Shown here: positions 1 to 7,598 of the stretch, piece by piece
Layout: every line of letters begins with the position of its first letter
How positions within the stretch are numbered: the first letter of the stretch is position 1
Notes under the pieces: generated by a model
Database searches by the model: none
The model's input: the letters and a program-made list of their open reading frames with translations, nothing else
What the model was told of the DNA's origin: nothing
Made by a program: the position numbers and the translations under genes
Source of the DNA: an uncultured Poribacteria bacterium
GTDB lineage: Bacteria > Poribacteria > WGA-4E > WGA-3G
Reading direction: 5' to 3'
Length of the DNA stretch: 64,000 nucleotides
NCBI GenBank assembly: GCA_951828515.1
Contig: OX639992.1
Span: forward strand, 3,884,217 to 3,948,216

Positions 1-189
1 CTCCTGTTTCAAGCCGACTTGACTGACAGCCTCACGAACCATATCAAACAGCAAGCCAATCGCATATTCCGGTCCCTTTTTTGAGAGTGTCGGTTTACGC
101 ACCTTGCTGAGGATATGTCCAGTCTTATCAGCGACAACAGTAGCGAGTTTCGTCCCACCGATGTCGATGCCTACAACGTGCTTTTTCAT
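1..189 (-). CDS. ROK-family sugar kinase / glucokinase-like, partial
   Basis: The minus strand opens with ATG at 187-189 and reads 63 codons without a stop to the window edge, so only the N-terminus is present. Residues 6-13 read VGIDIGGT, the phosphate-1 motif of the ROK/ASKHA kinase fold, followed by K-L-A and a short beta-hairpin as in ROK glucokinases and N-acetylhexosamine kinases. It would phosphorylate a hexose in the cytoplasm with ATP. The FGGY kinase at 265-1770 lies on the same strand just upstream, which suggests a sugar-use cluster continuing beyond the left edge. The substrate cannot be read from this fragment. Confidence 0.8.
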   Translation of the reverse strand, partial: MKKHVVGIDIGGTKLATVVADKTGHILSKVRKPTLSKKGPEYAIGLLFDMVREAVSQVGLKQE

Positions 190-264
190 ACACTTGTCTC
201 TCTAAAAAAATATAATAAAACCGAAAAACAAGGCGACTCTTTAGGGAACAGCAAATGAATTACA

Positions 265-1770
265 TTACAATTCATAGTTTAAGGCGCGCAGGGCGGGATA
301 AATCTGTGCGTATGCTTTCAATTTCTCGTCGTAACGCTGCGCGTGTTCGTCACGTGGATAATACACATTGCGTGGTGTGACCAACTGATCGACCGCCGTT
401 TCGATGGAATCATACTTGCCTATTGCTGTGCCAGAAAGGATAGCTGTGCCGAGACAGACCCCCTCCGATATATCAAGGGCAATCACCTTTTTCCCAAACA
501 TATCCGCTTTGAGTTGCAACCATTTTTCAGATTTCGCGCCGCCGCCGATGGCACGCACTTCGTTTATCACGACCCCTGCGTCTTGAAGCATAGCGAGATT
601 CTGTTTGATTTCGTAGCTAATACCTTCCAGAATCCCTTTGATGAGTTCGCCTTTTGTCGTCGAAAGCGTCAATCCGACAATGGCTCCCTTCGATTCCAAA
701 TCGAGATAAGGGGTGCCCGAACCGGTGAAGTGTGGCAGCACCATGGCTGTTCCTGGGGCATCAGGGAGTTCCTCCATCAGTAAATCATAGACATCGCGTC
801 CTTCTGCTTCTGCTTGAGCGACCTCTGCTTGCGCGAGCGTATCTCTAAACCATCGCAACACAACGCCACCACTCGATACAAACCCCAGTGTGACATACAA
901 CCCATCGACAACGTGTGGATAACAGGCGAAATTCCCGTCTATCATGTCTTCGTTGATGACGGGTTTTGTGAAAGCGGGCGCGATACATTCAACAGTGCCG
1001 GTTGCGTCCATCACCTCACCACTCCGAATAATCCCCGCACCTAAAGCACCACACGGCTGATCATGTCCACCCGTGACGCATACCACACCCTGTGGGAGAC
1101 CGAGTTCATCAGCGATCTTCGCGCGAACTTCACCGATCGGCGTACCCGATGGTGCAGTGTCTGGAAAGAGTGCCGCATCTACATCTGCCAAACCGAGCAT
1201 TTTTTCTGACCAAACCTTGTTGATAATATCAAATGCCATCGTGCGCGCAGCGAGAGAATAGTCCACTACAGGCGAAACACCGAGTTTGAAATAGACAAAA
1301 TCTTCAAAACCGAGAAATTTCCATACCTGTCGATAGAGGTCGGGTTGACGCTGCTGCATCCAGATGAGTTTCGCCAAGGTATGAATATCACTCATTGGCA
1401 TCCCGGTGATTTCCATTACCTCTAAAGGCGTTATCTGTTGCTTTAGTCTATCACAGATGCCGGTTGTCCGAGCATCGAAAGTAGTAATCGCATTCGCCAA
1501 AATCTGCCCATCGGCGGACACCGGTGTTACCGCTTCACCTTGTGAAGCGACACTGATTGCCTCAATTGGATCGGATTTCGTTTGTGATGCAACCTGTTGA
1601 ATACCAGCCGCTATGTTTTCCCAGACGACATTCGCGTCCAGTTCCGACCAGCCGGGTTGCGGATGGATCAACGGATACTCGCTGTATGCTTGTGCGAGCG
1701 TCGTCCCATCTTCGCGAAAGGCGATAACCTTACATCCTGTTGTTCCAACATCAATACCCAAAAGACTCAT
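265..1770 (-). CDS. FGGY-family carbohydrate kinase (xylulokinase-like)
   Basis: A 501-residue protein. The start chosen is the ATG at 1768-1770, which puts the LLGIDVGTTGCK phosphate motif at the N-terminus as in all FGGY kinases. The open frame extends 14 codons further upstream with no family similarity. A GGHDQPCGALG stretch in the middle matches the FGGY signature region that binds sugar and Mg-ATP, and a later GGGAKS motif fits the adenosine-binding segment. The length is usual for xylulokinase, gluconokinase or glycerol kinase relatives. FGGY specificity cannot be settled by eye, so no symbol is given. It is upstream of the partial ROK kinase on the same strand, 75 bp apart, and probably co-transcribed. 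Confidence 0.88.
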   Translation of the reverse strand: MSLLGIDVGTTGCKVIAFREDGTTLAQAYSEYPLIHPQPGWSELDANVVWENIAAGIQQVASQTKSDPIEAISVASQGEAVTPVSADGQILANAITTFDARTTGICDRLKQQITPLEVMEITGMPMSDIHTLAKLIWMQQRQPDLYRQVWKFLGFEDFVYFKLGVSPVVDYSLAARTMAFDIINKVWSEKMLGLADVDAALFPDTAPSGTPIGEVRAKIADELGLPQGVVCVTGGHDQPCGALGAGIIRSGEVMDATGTVECIAPAFTKPVINEDMIDGNFACYPHVVDGLYVTLGFVSSGGVVLRWFRDTLAQAEVAQAEAEGRDVYDLLMEELPDAPGTAMVLPHFTGSGTPYLDLESKGAIVGLTLSTTKGELIKGILEGISYEIKQNLAMLQDAGVVINEVRAIGGGAKSEKWLQLKADMFGKKVIALDISEGVCLGTAILSGTAIGKYDSIETAVDQLVTPRNVYYPRDEHAQRYDEKLKAYAQIYPALRALNYEL

Positions 1771-2410
1771 GGCTTCCTTCCTTTTCTCCTTGATACGGGA
1801 TGCGATTATCATACAATAGATTACACATTAAATCAAGAATTTGTTTTCGGTACGTCAACGTCATTCAGTTTCCTTGTAGGAGGGATCTCCGAATCCCGAC
1901 CTATTTCGTAGAAGCGACAGAAAGAGGAAATAACGAAGGCGCAGGAAACTGACCGTCTCATAGGCCGCGGTGGCACAGGTTAACAACCTATGCTACAAAA
2001 GGTAGCATCCAATCAGAAACCTTTGATTTGTTTAAAATTGTCCAAACTTTTGTATAATTGGGCAATAGGTTTAGGTTGGATTCACGTTAAAATGTTACGA
2101 TAGTGTAACATTTGGTAAGTAACGGTTATTTGCCTAAAACCCAATAGCCATGAGAGTTTATAGACCTTTTTCTTTGTTTTTTCGTTTTGAAAAAAAATAA
2201 TTTGGCGGGAAGTGTAACATTTTTCTGAATGTTCTTGCTGAGGTGATGTTATGTTGGTAGCGTCTGAATCGCGGATTGACGCGGATTTCACAGATTCCGC
2301 GGATTTTTGGGGACCTCTGTGTATCCAGTGTCCTTTGTTGGGCATTGAGTTCCCTATCCATTGCTCACGGGGCATTTCGTCTCAAAATACCGTCAGTGAA
2401 GAGAAACCCC
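1771..2410. other. Gene-free stretch with repeats
   Basis: No convincing coding region. It contains a short repeat at about 1875-1905 (TAGGAGGGATCTCCGAATCC) related to sequences near 43170-43200 and 59558-59580. A perfect 9-bp inverted repeat (AAATGTTAC/GTAACATTT) lies at 2090-2098 and 2105-2113. A reiterated GCGGATT motif runs through about 2271-2310. These look like dispersed intergenic repeats rather than a gene. Confidence 0.5.
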
Positions 2411-2521
2411 CTATTTATAAGACACGACATCCCCCTCTTCCCGAAGTGAGATGTGGAACATCCCGCGCCGCTCGGTCGCCACATACAGTCTGTCGCGGTG
2501 AACGACAAGTGAGAGCACCTT
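2411..2521 (-). pseudogene. 3'-end remnant of an ECF-sigma/beta-propeller gene
   Basis: The minus strand encodes about 36 codons, ending in TAG at 2411-2413, that match the last residues of the intact gene at 17526-20483 almost word for word. Both share the motifs SLVVHRDRLY, ATERRGMFHISL and EGD/AGD before the stop. No matching body of the gene lies upstream, so this is a detached C-terminal fragment. It shows that at least one more copy of the sigma/propeller gene once lay here. Confidence 0.8.
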
Positions 2522-2672
2522 ATTTCTCAGGGTGCTTGATTATCCTTTTCACCCTGTATTTAATTCTCGGTTTTCATTCTCCATAGCGAAAAACCTCAAA
2601 AACCTTTCCACAGTTTCACGCAACTTCGCCAACTTTTAGAGACAAATTCAGCTTTTTTCATTTTTTTTAGAA

Positions 2673-2710
2673 ATTATGCACGTTTTCTGCCTGAAAGTTA
2701 AGTCTTTAAG
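2673..2710 (+). promoter_or_regulatory. Conserved ATTATGCACG...AGTCTTTAAG motif upstream of sigma gene
   Basis: One of about seven copies in this window of a roughly 38-bp motif: (G)ATTATGCACG, then a T-rich and an A-rich spacer, then AGTCTTTAA. This copy lies about 60 bp upstream of the sigma-factor start on the same strand. Constant spacing and orientation toward genes suggest a promoter or operator. Which sigma factor or regulator reads it is unknown. Confidence 0.5.
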
Positions 2711-2770
2711 TATAGCGATGTGGATTTTCCCTATTTATCACTATAGTACACATTGCGGAAAGGAGTTGAA

Positions 2771-3307
2771 TTGTCGGATGAGAGCCGAAGAGTTGATGAT
2801 GAAATCTCAGCACTGATCATCTTTCATGAACCCTTGCTGAGACACATCATTGGTTTGAGTGATGATCCTGTTGATAGAGAGGATGTTTATCAAGAGACAG
2901 TGGTTGCAATCCTCGAACATTTGCGTAAGGGAAAGTCGGTGGAACACGCGAAAGCGTGGATGGCACGGATTGCAAAAAACAAGTGTGCTGATTTTCATCG
3001 ACGTGAGAAAAGAGACACAAACCGAGACCCTGATTTATCGCCTATTATCAATCATACTGCGTTCGGTGGCGGTGTGAGTATCGCCGATGACCAGCATCAA
3101 GCGGTTGTCGTCAAAGAGATTCGCACTGTAATTTCGGCGATGAAGTCTATTTATAGAGATGTCGGTGAGTTGCGTATCCAAGGACACACCGCCTGCGAGA
3201 TTTCAGAGCAATTAGAGATTCCCGAAGGGACGGTGCAATCAAGGCTTCGCAAGTTTCGGCAGTTGATACGGGAGTATTTGGAGATGGATACACGCCTGCC
3301 GAAATAG
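2771..3307 (+). CDS. ECF-type RNA polymerase sigma factor
   Basis: A 178-residue sigma-70-family protein. The frame is open from a TTG at 2753. The TTG at 2771 is preferred because AAAGGAG sits five bases before it. Sigma region 2 is around residues 15-80, with the DxEDVYQETVVAIL and AKAWMARIAKNKCADFHRR helices that bind core polymerase and the -10 element. Region 4 is around residues 135-170, with an EISEQLEIPEGTVQSRLRK helix-turn-helix. The family directs RNA polymerase to a specific regulon. No anti-sigma gene is adjacent. It lies before the first peptide locus and may control it, but that is only proximity. A copy of the conserved 38-bp motif lies upstream. Confidence 0.87.
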   Translation: MSDESRRVDDEISALIIFHEPLLRHIIGLSDDPVDREDVYQETVVAILEHLRKGKSVEHAKAWMARIAKNKCADFHRREKRDTNRDPDLSPIINHTAFGGGVSIADDQHQAVVVKEIRTVISAMKSIYRDVGELRIQGHTACEISEQLEIPEGTVQSRLRKFRQLIREYLEMDTRLPK

Positions 3308-3571
3308 AAGAAGTCGTAGGATTGGGAACTTGATTGTTTGTTCTAAGCCGGGGACATAGTCCCTTGCGCAATGGAGAGAAATCTGTAGGAAAAAGATAAG
3401 AAAAGTTCATTTTTCTAAAAAATTCACTTTTTTTATCCAAAAGTGACGGTTTTGCCGTAGTTATACGACTTATATAATAACACAAGTTGCACTGCCAAGA
3501 TTTTATTAGGCATTCAGATGCTGTCTTTGGCTAAAAATAATAGCAGCTTGAATTAGCATAGTTTTGTGAGA

Positions 3572-3638
3572 GGCAGTCTTCCCTATTTTTTATTGGTGCG
3601 TCGAGGGTATCGTAACTACCCATCGACGCGGCACTGCC
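3572..3638. repeat. Nested inverted repeat
   Basis: An inner stem GCGTCGA-GGGTA (3598-3609) pairs with TACCC-A-TCGACGC (3617-3629), with a single bulged A. An outer 6-bp stem GGCAGT (3572-3577) pairs with ACTGCC (3633-3638). This could be a structured RNA, a terminator without a U-tract, or a MITE-like element end. Confidence 0.55.
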
Positions 3639-3655
3639 ATAGAACCATTATGACA

Positions 3656-3714
3656 GTGCTAACTGAAATTATATCATAGAATGGATGCATTTTGTGATAT
3701 ATTTCGGTTAGCAC
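3656..3714. repeat. Near-perfect 20-bp inverted repeat
   Basis: GTGCTAACTGAAATTATATCA at 3656-3676 pairs with TGATATATTTCGGTTAGCAC at 3695-3714, leaving an 18-base loop. It lies about 90 bp before the LamG start and could form a long hairpin in the leader. There is no U-tract, so a simple terminator is unlikely. It could be a regulatory stem-loop or the relic of a small palindromic element. Confidence 0.6.
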
Positions 3715-3803
3715 CTTATATCAGAACAAGAGGATTGCCAAGAATGCAAGACCCCCTCCCTTTTGCCTTCTCATATCAATCCCCTATCGGAAAGGAATTT
3801 TCA

Positions 3804-4646
3804 ATGAGACACCAACACCTCTTTATATGTCTCTTTTTGCTTGCTTTAATGCCGCTGAGTGCCAAAGCACTCCCACCCCCTTCACCCGCAGGCGGAAACT
3901 ATTTAGCCCTTGACGGGATCGATGACTACGCCGTTTTAGATTTTGAAACCTTCGGTTTACTTTTACCCGAAGGCACGGACGAATACACCGTTGAAGCATG
4001 GATATATCCAACCACACCGCCTGCCGATGATATACACGCAATGATACTCAGCCAACAGGTGCGGATGGATGTCGTCAATGATGATCACGTTGGATGGGAG
4101 CGCATAAGGAACACTATCGATTGGCAGAAGGGAGATTTATTCCTAAGAATTCAAGCGCATGTTACGCGCAGCGGGAAGGTCTCTGAGACAGGCTACAGCC
4201 CGAAAGCACTTCCGCTGAACCAATGGCATCACATCGCTTTCCAAGCGAATGGGCATCAGACAACAACAATCGTTAACAATTGGACAGCCAGTTCACGACG
4301 AACTACAACGATTGCACACGATCTGCTAAGATTCGAGCGTCCAAAGGATTTTGTGCTTGGCGGCTTTGGAAAGAAAATTGGTTCCAAGCTTCACAATCAC
4401 TTTTGGGGTGCCTTTGCAGGATATATTGATGAGGTCCGCATCTCAACGACTGTTCGTTACAATGTCGATAAAGATGGTTTCACGCCGCACGGCAAGTTCA
4501 AGAATGACGCAAAGACAGTTGCGTTATGGCATTTTGATGAACCGGTCGGAACGCGGAAATTCTCGGATGCATCAGGCAATGCTTACCATCTGGAGGGTAA
4601 AAATGGCGCGAAGATCGGCATCCCGCTGACAGTCAAAACACAATGA
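3804..4646 (+). CDS. Secreted LamG/concanavalin-like domain protein
   Basis: A 280-residue protein. The ATG at 3804 follows AAAGGA and begins a clear Sec signal peptide (basic MRHQH, then a Leu/Phe-rich core, AKA cut site near residue 22). The rest is a LamG/pentraxin-like jelly roll. It has NYLALDG at the start, TVEAWIYPTT as the typical LamG strand, NQWHHIAFQ in the middle, and a closing FAGYIDEVRIS plus ALWHFDEP. Such domains bind glycans or proteins outside the cell. A paralogue with the same layout is at 12639-13568 on the other strand. The 3' end abuts a sigma/propeller remnant, in line with the duplication seen near 13 kb. Confidence 0.85.
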   Translation: MRHQHLFICLFLLALMPLSAKALPPPSPAGGNYLALDGIDDYAVLDFETFGLLLPEGTDEYTVEAWIYPTTPPADDIHAMILSQQVRMDVVNDDHVGWERIRNTIDWQKGDLFLRIQAHVTRSGKVSETGYSPKALPLNQWHHIAFQANGHQTTTIVNNWTASSRRTTTIAHDLLRFERPKDFVLGGFGKKIGSKLHNHFWGAFAGYIDEVRISTTVRYNVDKDGFTPHGKFKNDAKTVALWHFDEPVGTRKFSDASGNAYHLEGKNGAKIGIPLTVKTQ

Positions 4647-4684
4647 ACCTCTCAGAAGACCTCTATCAGCGGTTGTACTCGGGC

Positions 4685-4897
4685 TCATTTGTAGGAGGTA
4701 CCCTGTCCGAACTCGTTTCGTATAGATGGCTTCGATACGACATCAAGAACCATAGGCGCGTCAAAGATTTCAAGCGTCGGTTCAAATCTCGTATCGAAAT
4801 TATACAGTTTCCGAAAGCGGACAAGATATTGATGACGCACACCTAACAGCAACAGAAACAAAATTATCGCCTCGTCGAAGGATGCCCACGGCACCAA
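4685..4897 (-). pseudogene. Remnant of sigma/propeller gene (membrane-linker segment)
   Basis: The minus-strand frame matches only the transmembrane and linker part of the intact sigma/propeller protein (roughly residues 220-290). It shares FLLLLGV, QYLVRF, a PxxEI-DAP motif and KP-xx-RN. Sigma and propeller parts are missing, so it is a decayed fragment. It lies next to a LamG gene, and the fragment at 13618 also lies next to a LamG gene, which points to a duplicated LamG plus sigma/propeller pair. Confidence 0.75.
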
Positions 4898-5100
4898 CGG
4901 TTTACCAACCGGTCGGACTGTCGGGTTAATGTCGGATGAGTATGGGAAAAGAGTGTTATGAGGGAACTCTATCTCATCATTATTTTACCGAAAACCCTCT
5001 AATTTTAATAAGCGGTGTTGTTTCCTACGTTTGAGATGTTTTGTGCATCTATGGTTAAAACATTACCGTTTCTACTACAAAGTGAAGGAGATAAAATCTC
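4898..5100 (+). promoter_or_regulatory. Leader region and ribosome-binding site of peptide gene
   Basis: About 200 AT-rich bases without a gene precede the Cys-rich peptide. GAAGGAGAT at 5083-5091 is a strong Shine-Dalgarno site before the ATG at 5101, which fits high translation of a small precursor. No promoter could be assigned with confidence. Confidence 0.5.
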
Positions 5101-5361
5101 ATGCAAACTCACGTAGCACAACTGACGAAACAGCGTCTCAGCGATTTCTTCGTTAAAGAAGATGGGCATATTGCGCATAAGAACGCTTTAGTCGCTGGGG
5201 CTGTCGTAACAGGCGCAGTCCTTGGATCACTGATACTTGCACCCGAAGCCGCAGCATGTACAACGCAAGTAACGTGTGGAACTAATCAAAATTGTTTCAA
5301 GCCTCCCGGATGTTGTTGGTACACTGATATAAATGGTCATGTGTATAAGGACTGTTGTTAA
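5101..5361 (+). CDS. Cys-rich secreted peptide precursor (locus 1)
   Basis: An 86-residue precursor with three parts. Residues 1-22 are a charged leader ending in K-E-D-G. Residues 28-47 are a hydrophobic segment. The core after AAA at 50-52 has seven cysteines (53, 59, 65, 71, 72, 85, 86), ends in Cys-Cys, and has a PPGCCW turn. The G22-H23 junction before the hydrophobic stretch, with K at +5, resembles the cut site of Flp-pilin or archaeal class III signal peptides. A24 peptidases cut such sites, and one is encoded at 11001. Signal peptidase I could also cut after AAA. The core is unlike the four minus-strand peptides but the leader layout is the same. It is followed by two hairpins and then the cytochrome/thioredoxin, glycosyltransferase and A24 genes. 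I do not recognise a named family. The natural function could be a toxin, signal or structural peptide. Confidence 0.8.
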   Translation: MQTHVAQLTKQRLSDFFVKEDGHIAHKNALVAGAVVTGAVLGSLILAPEAAACTTQVTCGTNQNCFKPPGCCWYTDINGHVYKDCC

Positions 5362-5366
5362 TTAAA

Positions 5367-5401
5367 GTGGGAAGCCGTTTATAAGTAAGATGGCTTTTCA
5401 C
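5367..5401 (+). terminator. Hairpin 1 after peptide gene
   Basis: A 12-bp stem with three G-U pairs joins 5367-5378 to 5390-5401 just after the stop codon. It lacks a long U-tract. It may stabilise the peptide mRNA or cause partial termination, giving more peptide than enzyme. Confidence 0.5.
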
Positions 5402-5408
5402 ATAAAAT

Positions 5409-5459
5409 AAGCGAGGACTTATCATTTACGTAAAGTCGTATTTGCCTAAGTTCTCGCTT
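5409..5459 (+). terminator. Hairpin 2 between peptide and enzyme genes
   Basis: AAGCGAGGACTTA (5409-5421) pairs with TAAGTTCTCGCTT (5447-5459), 13 pairs with one G-U, followed by TTCATTTTCC. It fits an attenuator or weak terminator separating the precursor from the downstream enzymes. Confidence 0.6.
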
Positions 5460-5610
5460 CATTTTCCACTTGAGCTGAACCAATTGTGTTTATGAAAATG
5501 TTCACTGATACCCAAAAACATCTTGCGTTGCTCTGAAATCAGAGCGGAGTATCGAAACCAGCCTAAGAAAGGCTGACAATTGCCTAAATTTGTGGAGACT
5601 GGAAATTCTT

Positions 5611-7587
5611 GTGAAAAAGTACATATTACTTACACTGATTCTGACTGTTGTTGTTGTAGGTCCCTTTGTTTATCAGCAATGGAGTGAAGCGAAACGGTTG
5701 CGATATATTAGAGAGACAAAACAACTTGCTTCTCAGGTTCATGCGACATCTTTGGCGGACTATATCCAGCAGTTGAAACAGATTTCACCAGACAGCACGC
5801 AGCTGCTCCTATTCACAGGGAACACGCAAGCGCAGCTGGAACCGTGCGGTTGTTTCATTGGGCAATCAGGCGGACTCCCGAGACGTGCCAAAGCGATCTC
5901 CCGTATCCGAGAAACCGGGTTCTCTCCGCTGTTGATAGATCTCGGTGGTGTCCAACCTTCTCAACTCCCAAGCATGAAAACGCATTCATTTGAAGCGGAT
6001 GACCTTTCCGCTGATAATGAGGTCATTATGCAAGACCAGCATCGTATACAAACAACTCTTACAGCAATGGAAATAATGGGGTATGATGCGTTTTTTCCTT
6101 TTGATGCAGAGACTGAGATTATTCAAAATCGGGAAGTTGACCTATCTTTTACATTTTTAGATTCGGATTTGACGCAAGATTCTGACTCGTATTTAATAAA
6201 AACAGTTGGAGAGAAACGAATCGCCATGGTCACATTGGACCTTAAAGACCCAGCGGAAGTAGCACTTGTGTCTAAGAAGCTCAATTCGCTTCTCTCTGAA
6301 GTTCAAGCACAATCTGATTTCGTTGTTGGACTGAGCCATTCACCTATAGAAGTCAATAGAGTGTTGGCACAGAAGTATCCGAGTTTTTCAGCGATTTTGA
6401 GTCCATACAAAGGCGAAACCAAAAAAATTGGCGAGGTCTTGCTGGCGTATTGTAATGCCAAAGGGAAAACACTTGGCGCGTTGATGCTAACCGACACAGA
6501 GATGGACATTCAGCAAATTGCCCTAACCGAACAGGTCTCCGACGATCCAGACATTAGGAGACTCTTGGATGATTTCTATCATCAAGTCGCTACCGACCAT
6601 CAATTGCAGATTACCAGTCACCGATTGTTTTCTTCCCAACAAGAAGAACAAGATGATAAAAACAGTTATATCGGTTCTCAGACCTGCCAAGAATGCCATC
6701 AGCAGGAATTCAGCCAGTGGTCGCACTCCTCCCATGCGACAGCGTTTAACACCTTGCGCACGGTTGGTAGAGAGTATTATCCAGAATGTGTCACTTGCCA
6801 CGTCACTGGATCGGGGTATGAAAGTGGTTACCAGATAGGTAATCCCAAGCGCGAGCATCTTGTGGATGTGGGATGCGAAACCTGCCATGGTCCTGGTAAA
6901 CTACATGCCTACACACCGCTGAAAGAGAATATTCGCGGTCAAGTTCCTGAAAAAGTTTGCACGGCGTGTCACACGCCCGAACATTCTCCGGGATTCGACC
7001 AACTTATTGAATATGTTATGTCCGAAGTTGATCACAGTCGAACTCAGTTGAGCCTCAAGCAGATTCTCGAGCAGCGCATGCGTGGACCTATGAAACCAGC
7101 GGTTGAACTCTTTGTGATGTCGTATTGCCCCTATGGTGTGCAAGCGGAACAGGAATTGCTACCGTTTTTTGAAAAGTATGGGGATAGAATTGATTTCAAG
7201 TTGCGGTTTATTGTAGGTAAAGATGAGGCCTCTGAGGAAAAGCCAAGTGAACAGGTCGAGTTTACAAGTCTGCACGGTGAACCCGAACTCATTGAGAACA
7301 AGCGGCAAATGGTTATTGCTGAACTCTATCCAGATAAACTTTTTGATTATCTGCTCTGCCGGGCGGATCACCTTGAGGAAGCGTGGGTGAATTGTGCGCA
7401 GGAAGTCGAGCTGGATGTTGAGAGGATTGCCCAAGCAGTGGAATCAGAAAAAATAACGATGCAACTCCTTGAGGAAGTACAAAGGACGAAAGAACTCAGC
7501 GTCAAAGGGTCTCCGACTTTGGTGATTGATGGACGGATTATTGACGGTAGCCTTTGGCGTGGGAGGGTAAGTGAAACCTGTCGTTAA
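5611..7587 (+). CDS. UshA-like / tetraheme cytochrome c554 / thioredoxin-like fusion
   Basis: About 658 residues from the GTG at 5611; a TTG at 5590 is also open. The start matches the N-terminus of the paralogue at 26016-27872. One N-terminal membrane helix is followed by a domain like the metallophosphatase part of UshA proteins (LLLFTGNTQAQ, EPCGC, GGLPRRA), which appears to lack the usual metal-binding Asp-His set. The middle holds four CxxCH heme sites (CQECH, CVTCH, CETCH, CTACH), as in cytochrome c554 domains. The C-terminal thioredoxin-like domain has FVMSYCPYGVQAE and GSPTLVIDG (cis-Pro loop). The active site is C-P-Y-G, with one Cys only. It is probably anchored and extracytoplasmic. 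The context suggests thiol oxidation or folding of the Cys-rich peptide with electrons passed to hemes (inference). It ends 11 bp before the next gene. Confidence 0.85.
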   Translation: MKKYILLTLILTVVVVGPFVYQQWSEAKRLRYIRETKQLASQVHATSLADYIQQLKQISPDSTQLLLFTGNTQAQLEPCGCFIGQSGGLPRRAKAISRIRETGFSPLLIDLGGVQPSQLPSMKTHSFEADDLSADNEVIMQDQHRIQTTLTAMEIMGYDAFFPFDAETEIIQNREVDLSFTFLDSDLTQDSDSYLIKTVGEKRIAMVTLDLKDPAEVALVSKKLNSLLSEVQAQSDFVVGLSHSPIEVNRVLAQKYPSFSAILSPYKGETKKIGEVLLAYCNAKGKTLGALMLTDTEMDIQQIALTEQVSDDPDIRRLLDDFYHQVATDHQLQITSHRLFSSQQEEQDDKNSYIGSQTCQECHQQEFSQWSHSSHATAFNTLRTVGREYYPECVTCHVTGSGYESGYQIGNPKREHLVDVGCETCHGPGKLHAYTPLKENIRGQVPEKVCTACHTPEHSPGFDQLIEYVMSEVDHSRTQLSLKQILEQRMRGPMKPAVELFVMSYCPYGVQAEQELLPFFEKYGDRIDFKLRFIVGKDEASEEKPSEQVEFTSLHGEPELIENKRQMVIAELYPDKLFDYLLCRADHLEEAWVNCAQEVELDVERIAQAVESEKITMQLLEEVQRTKELSVKGSPTLVIDGRIIDGSLWRGRVSETCR

Positions 7588-7598
7588 CGAGGAGGTGC

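Larger units (their letters stand above)
3308..3803. other. Gene-free stretch with two large hairpins
   Basis: No gene was recognised. The stretch is AT-rich after the sigma gene and carries two strong inverted repeats listed separately (3572-3638 and 3656-3714). An open frame beginning at 3681 runs into the LamG gene but lacks similarity before 3804. Confidence 0.5.

Noticed and set aside
343-783. Plus-strand open frame of 146 codons opposite the FGGY kinase
   Set aside because: It lies wholly within the antisense of a well-supported kinase and shows no motifs or ribosome site.
2082-2375. Minus-strand frame of 97 codons in the 2 kb intergenic region
   Set aside because: Composition is driven by GCGGATT-type repeats and there is no similarity to a family, so it was treated as non-coding.
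5101-5361. Reading peptide 1 as a lipoprotein because of AAAC at 50-53
   Set aside because: Position -3 is Ala, not Leu/Val/Ile, and the sibling peptides lack a Cys at this place. Signal peptidase I or A24 cleavage fits better.
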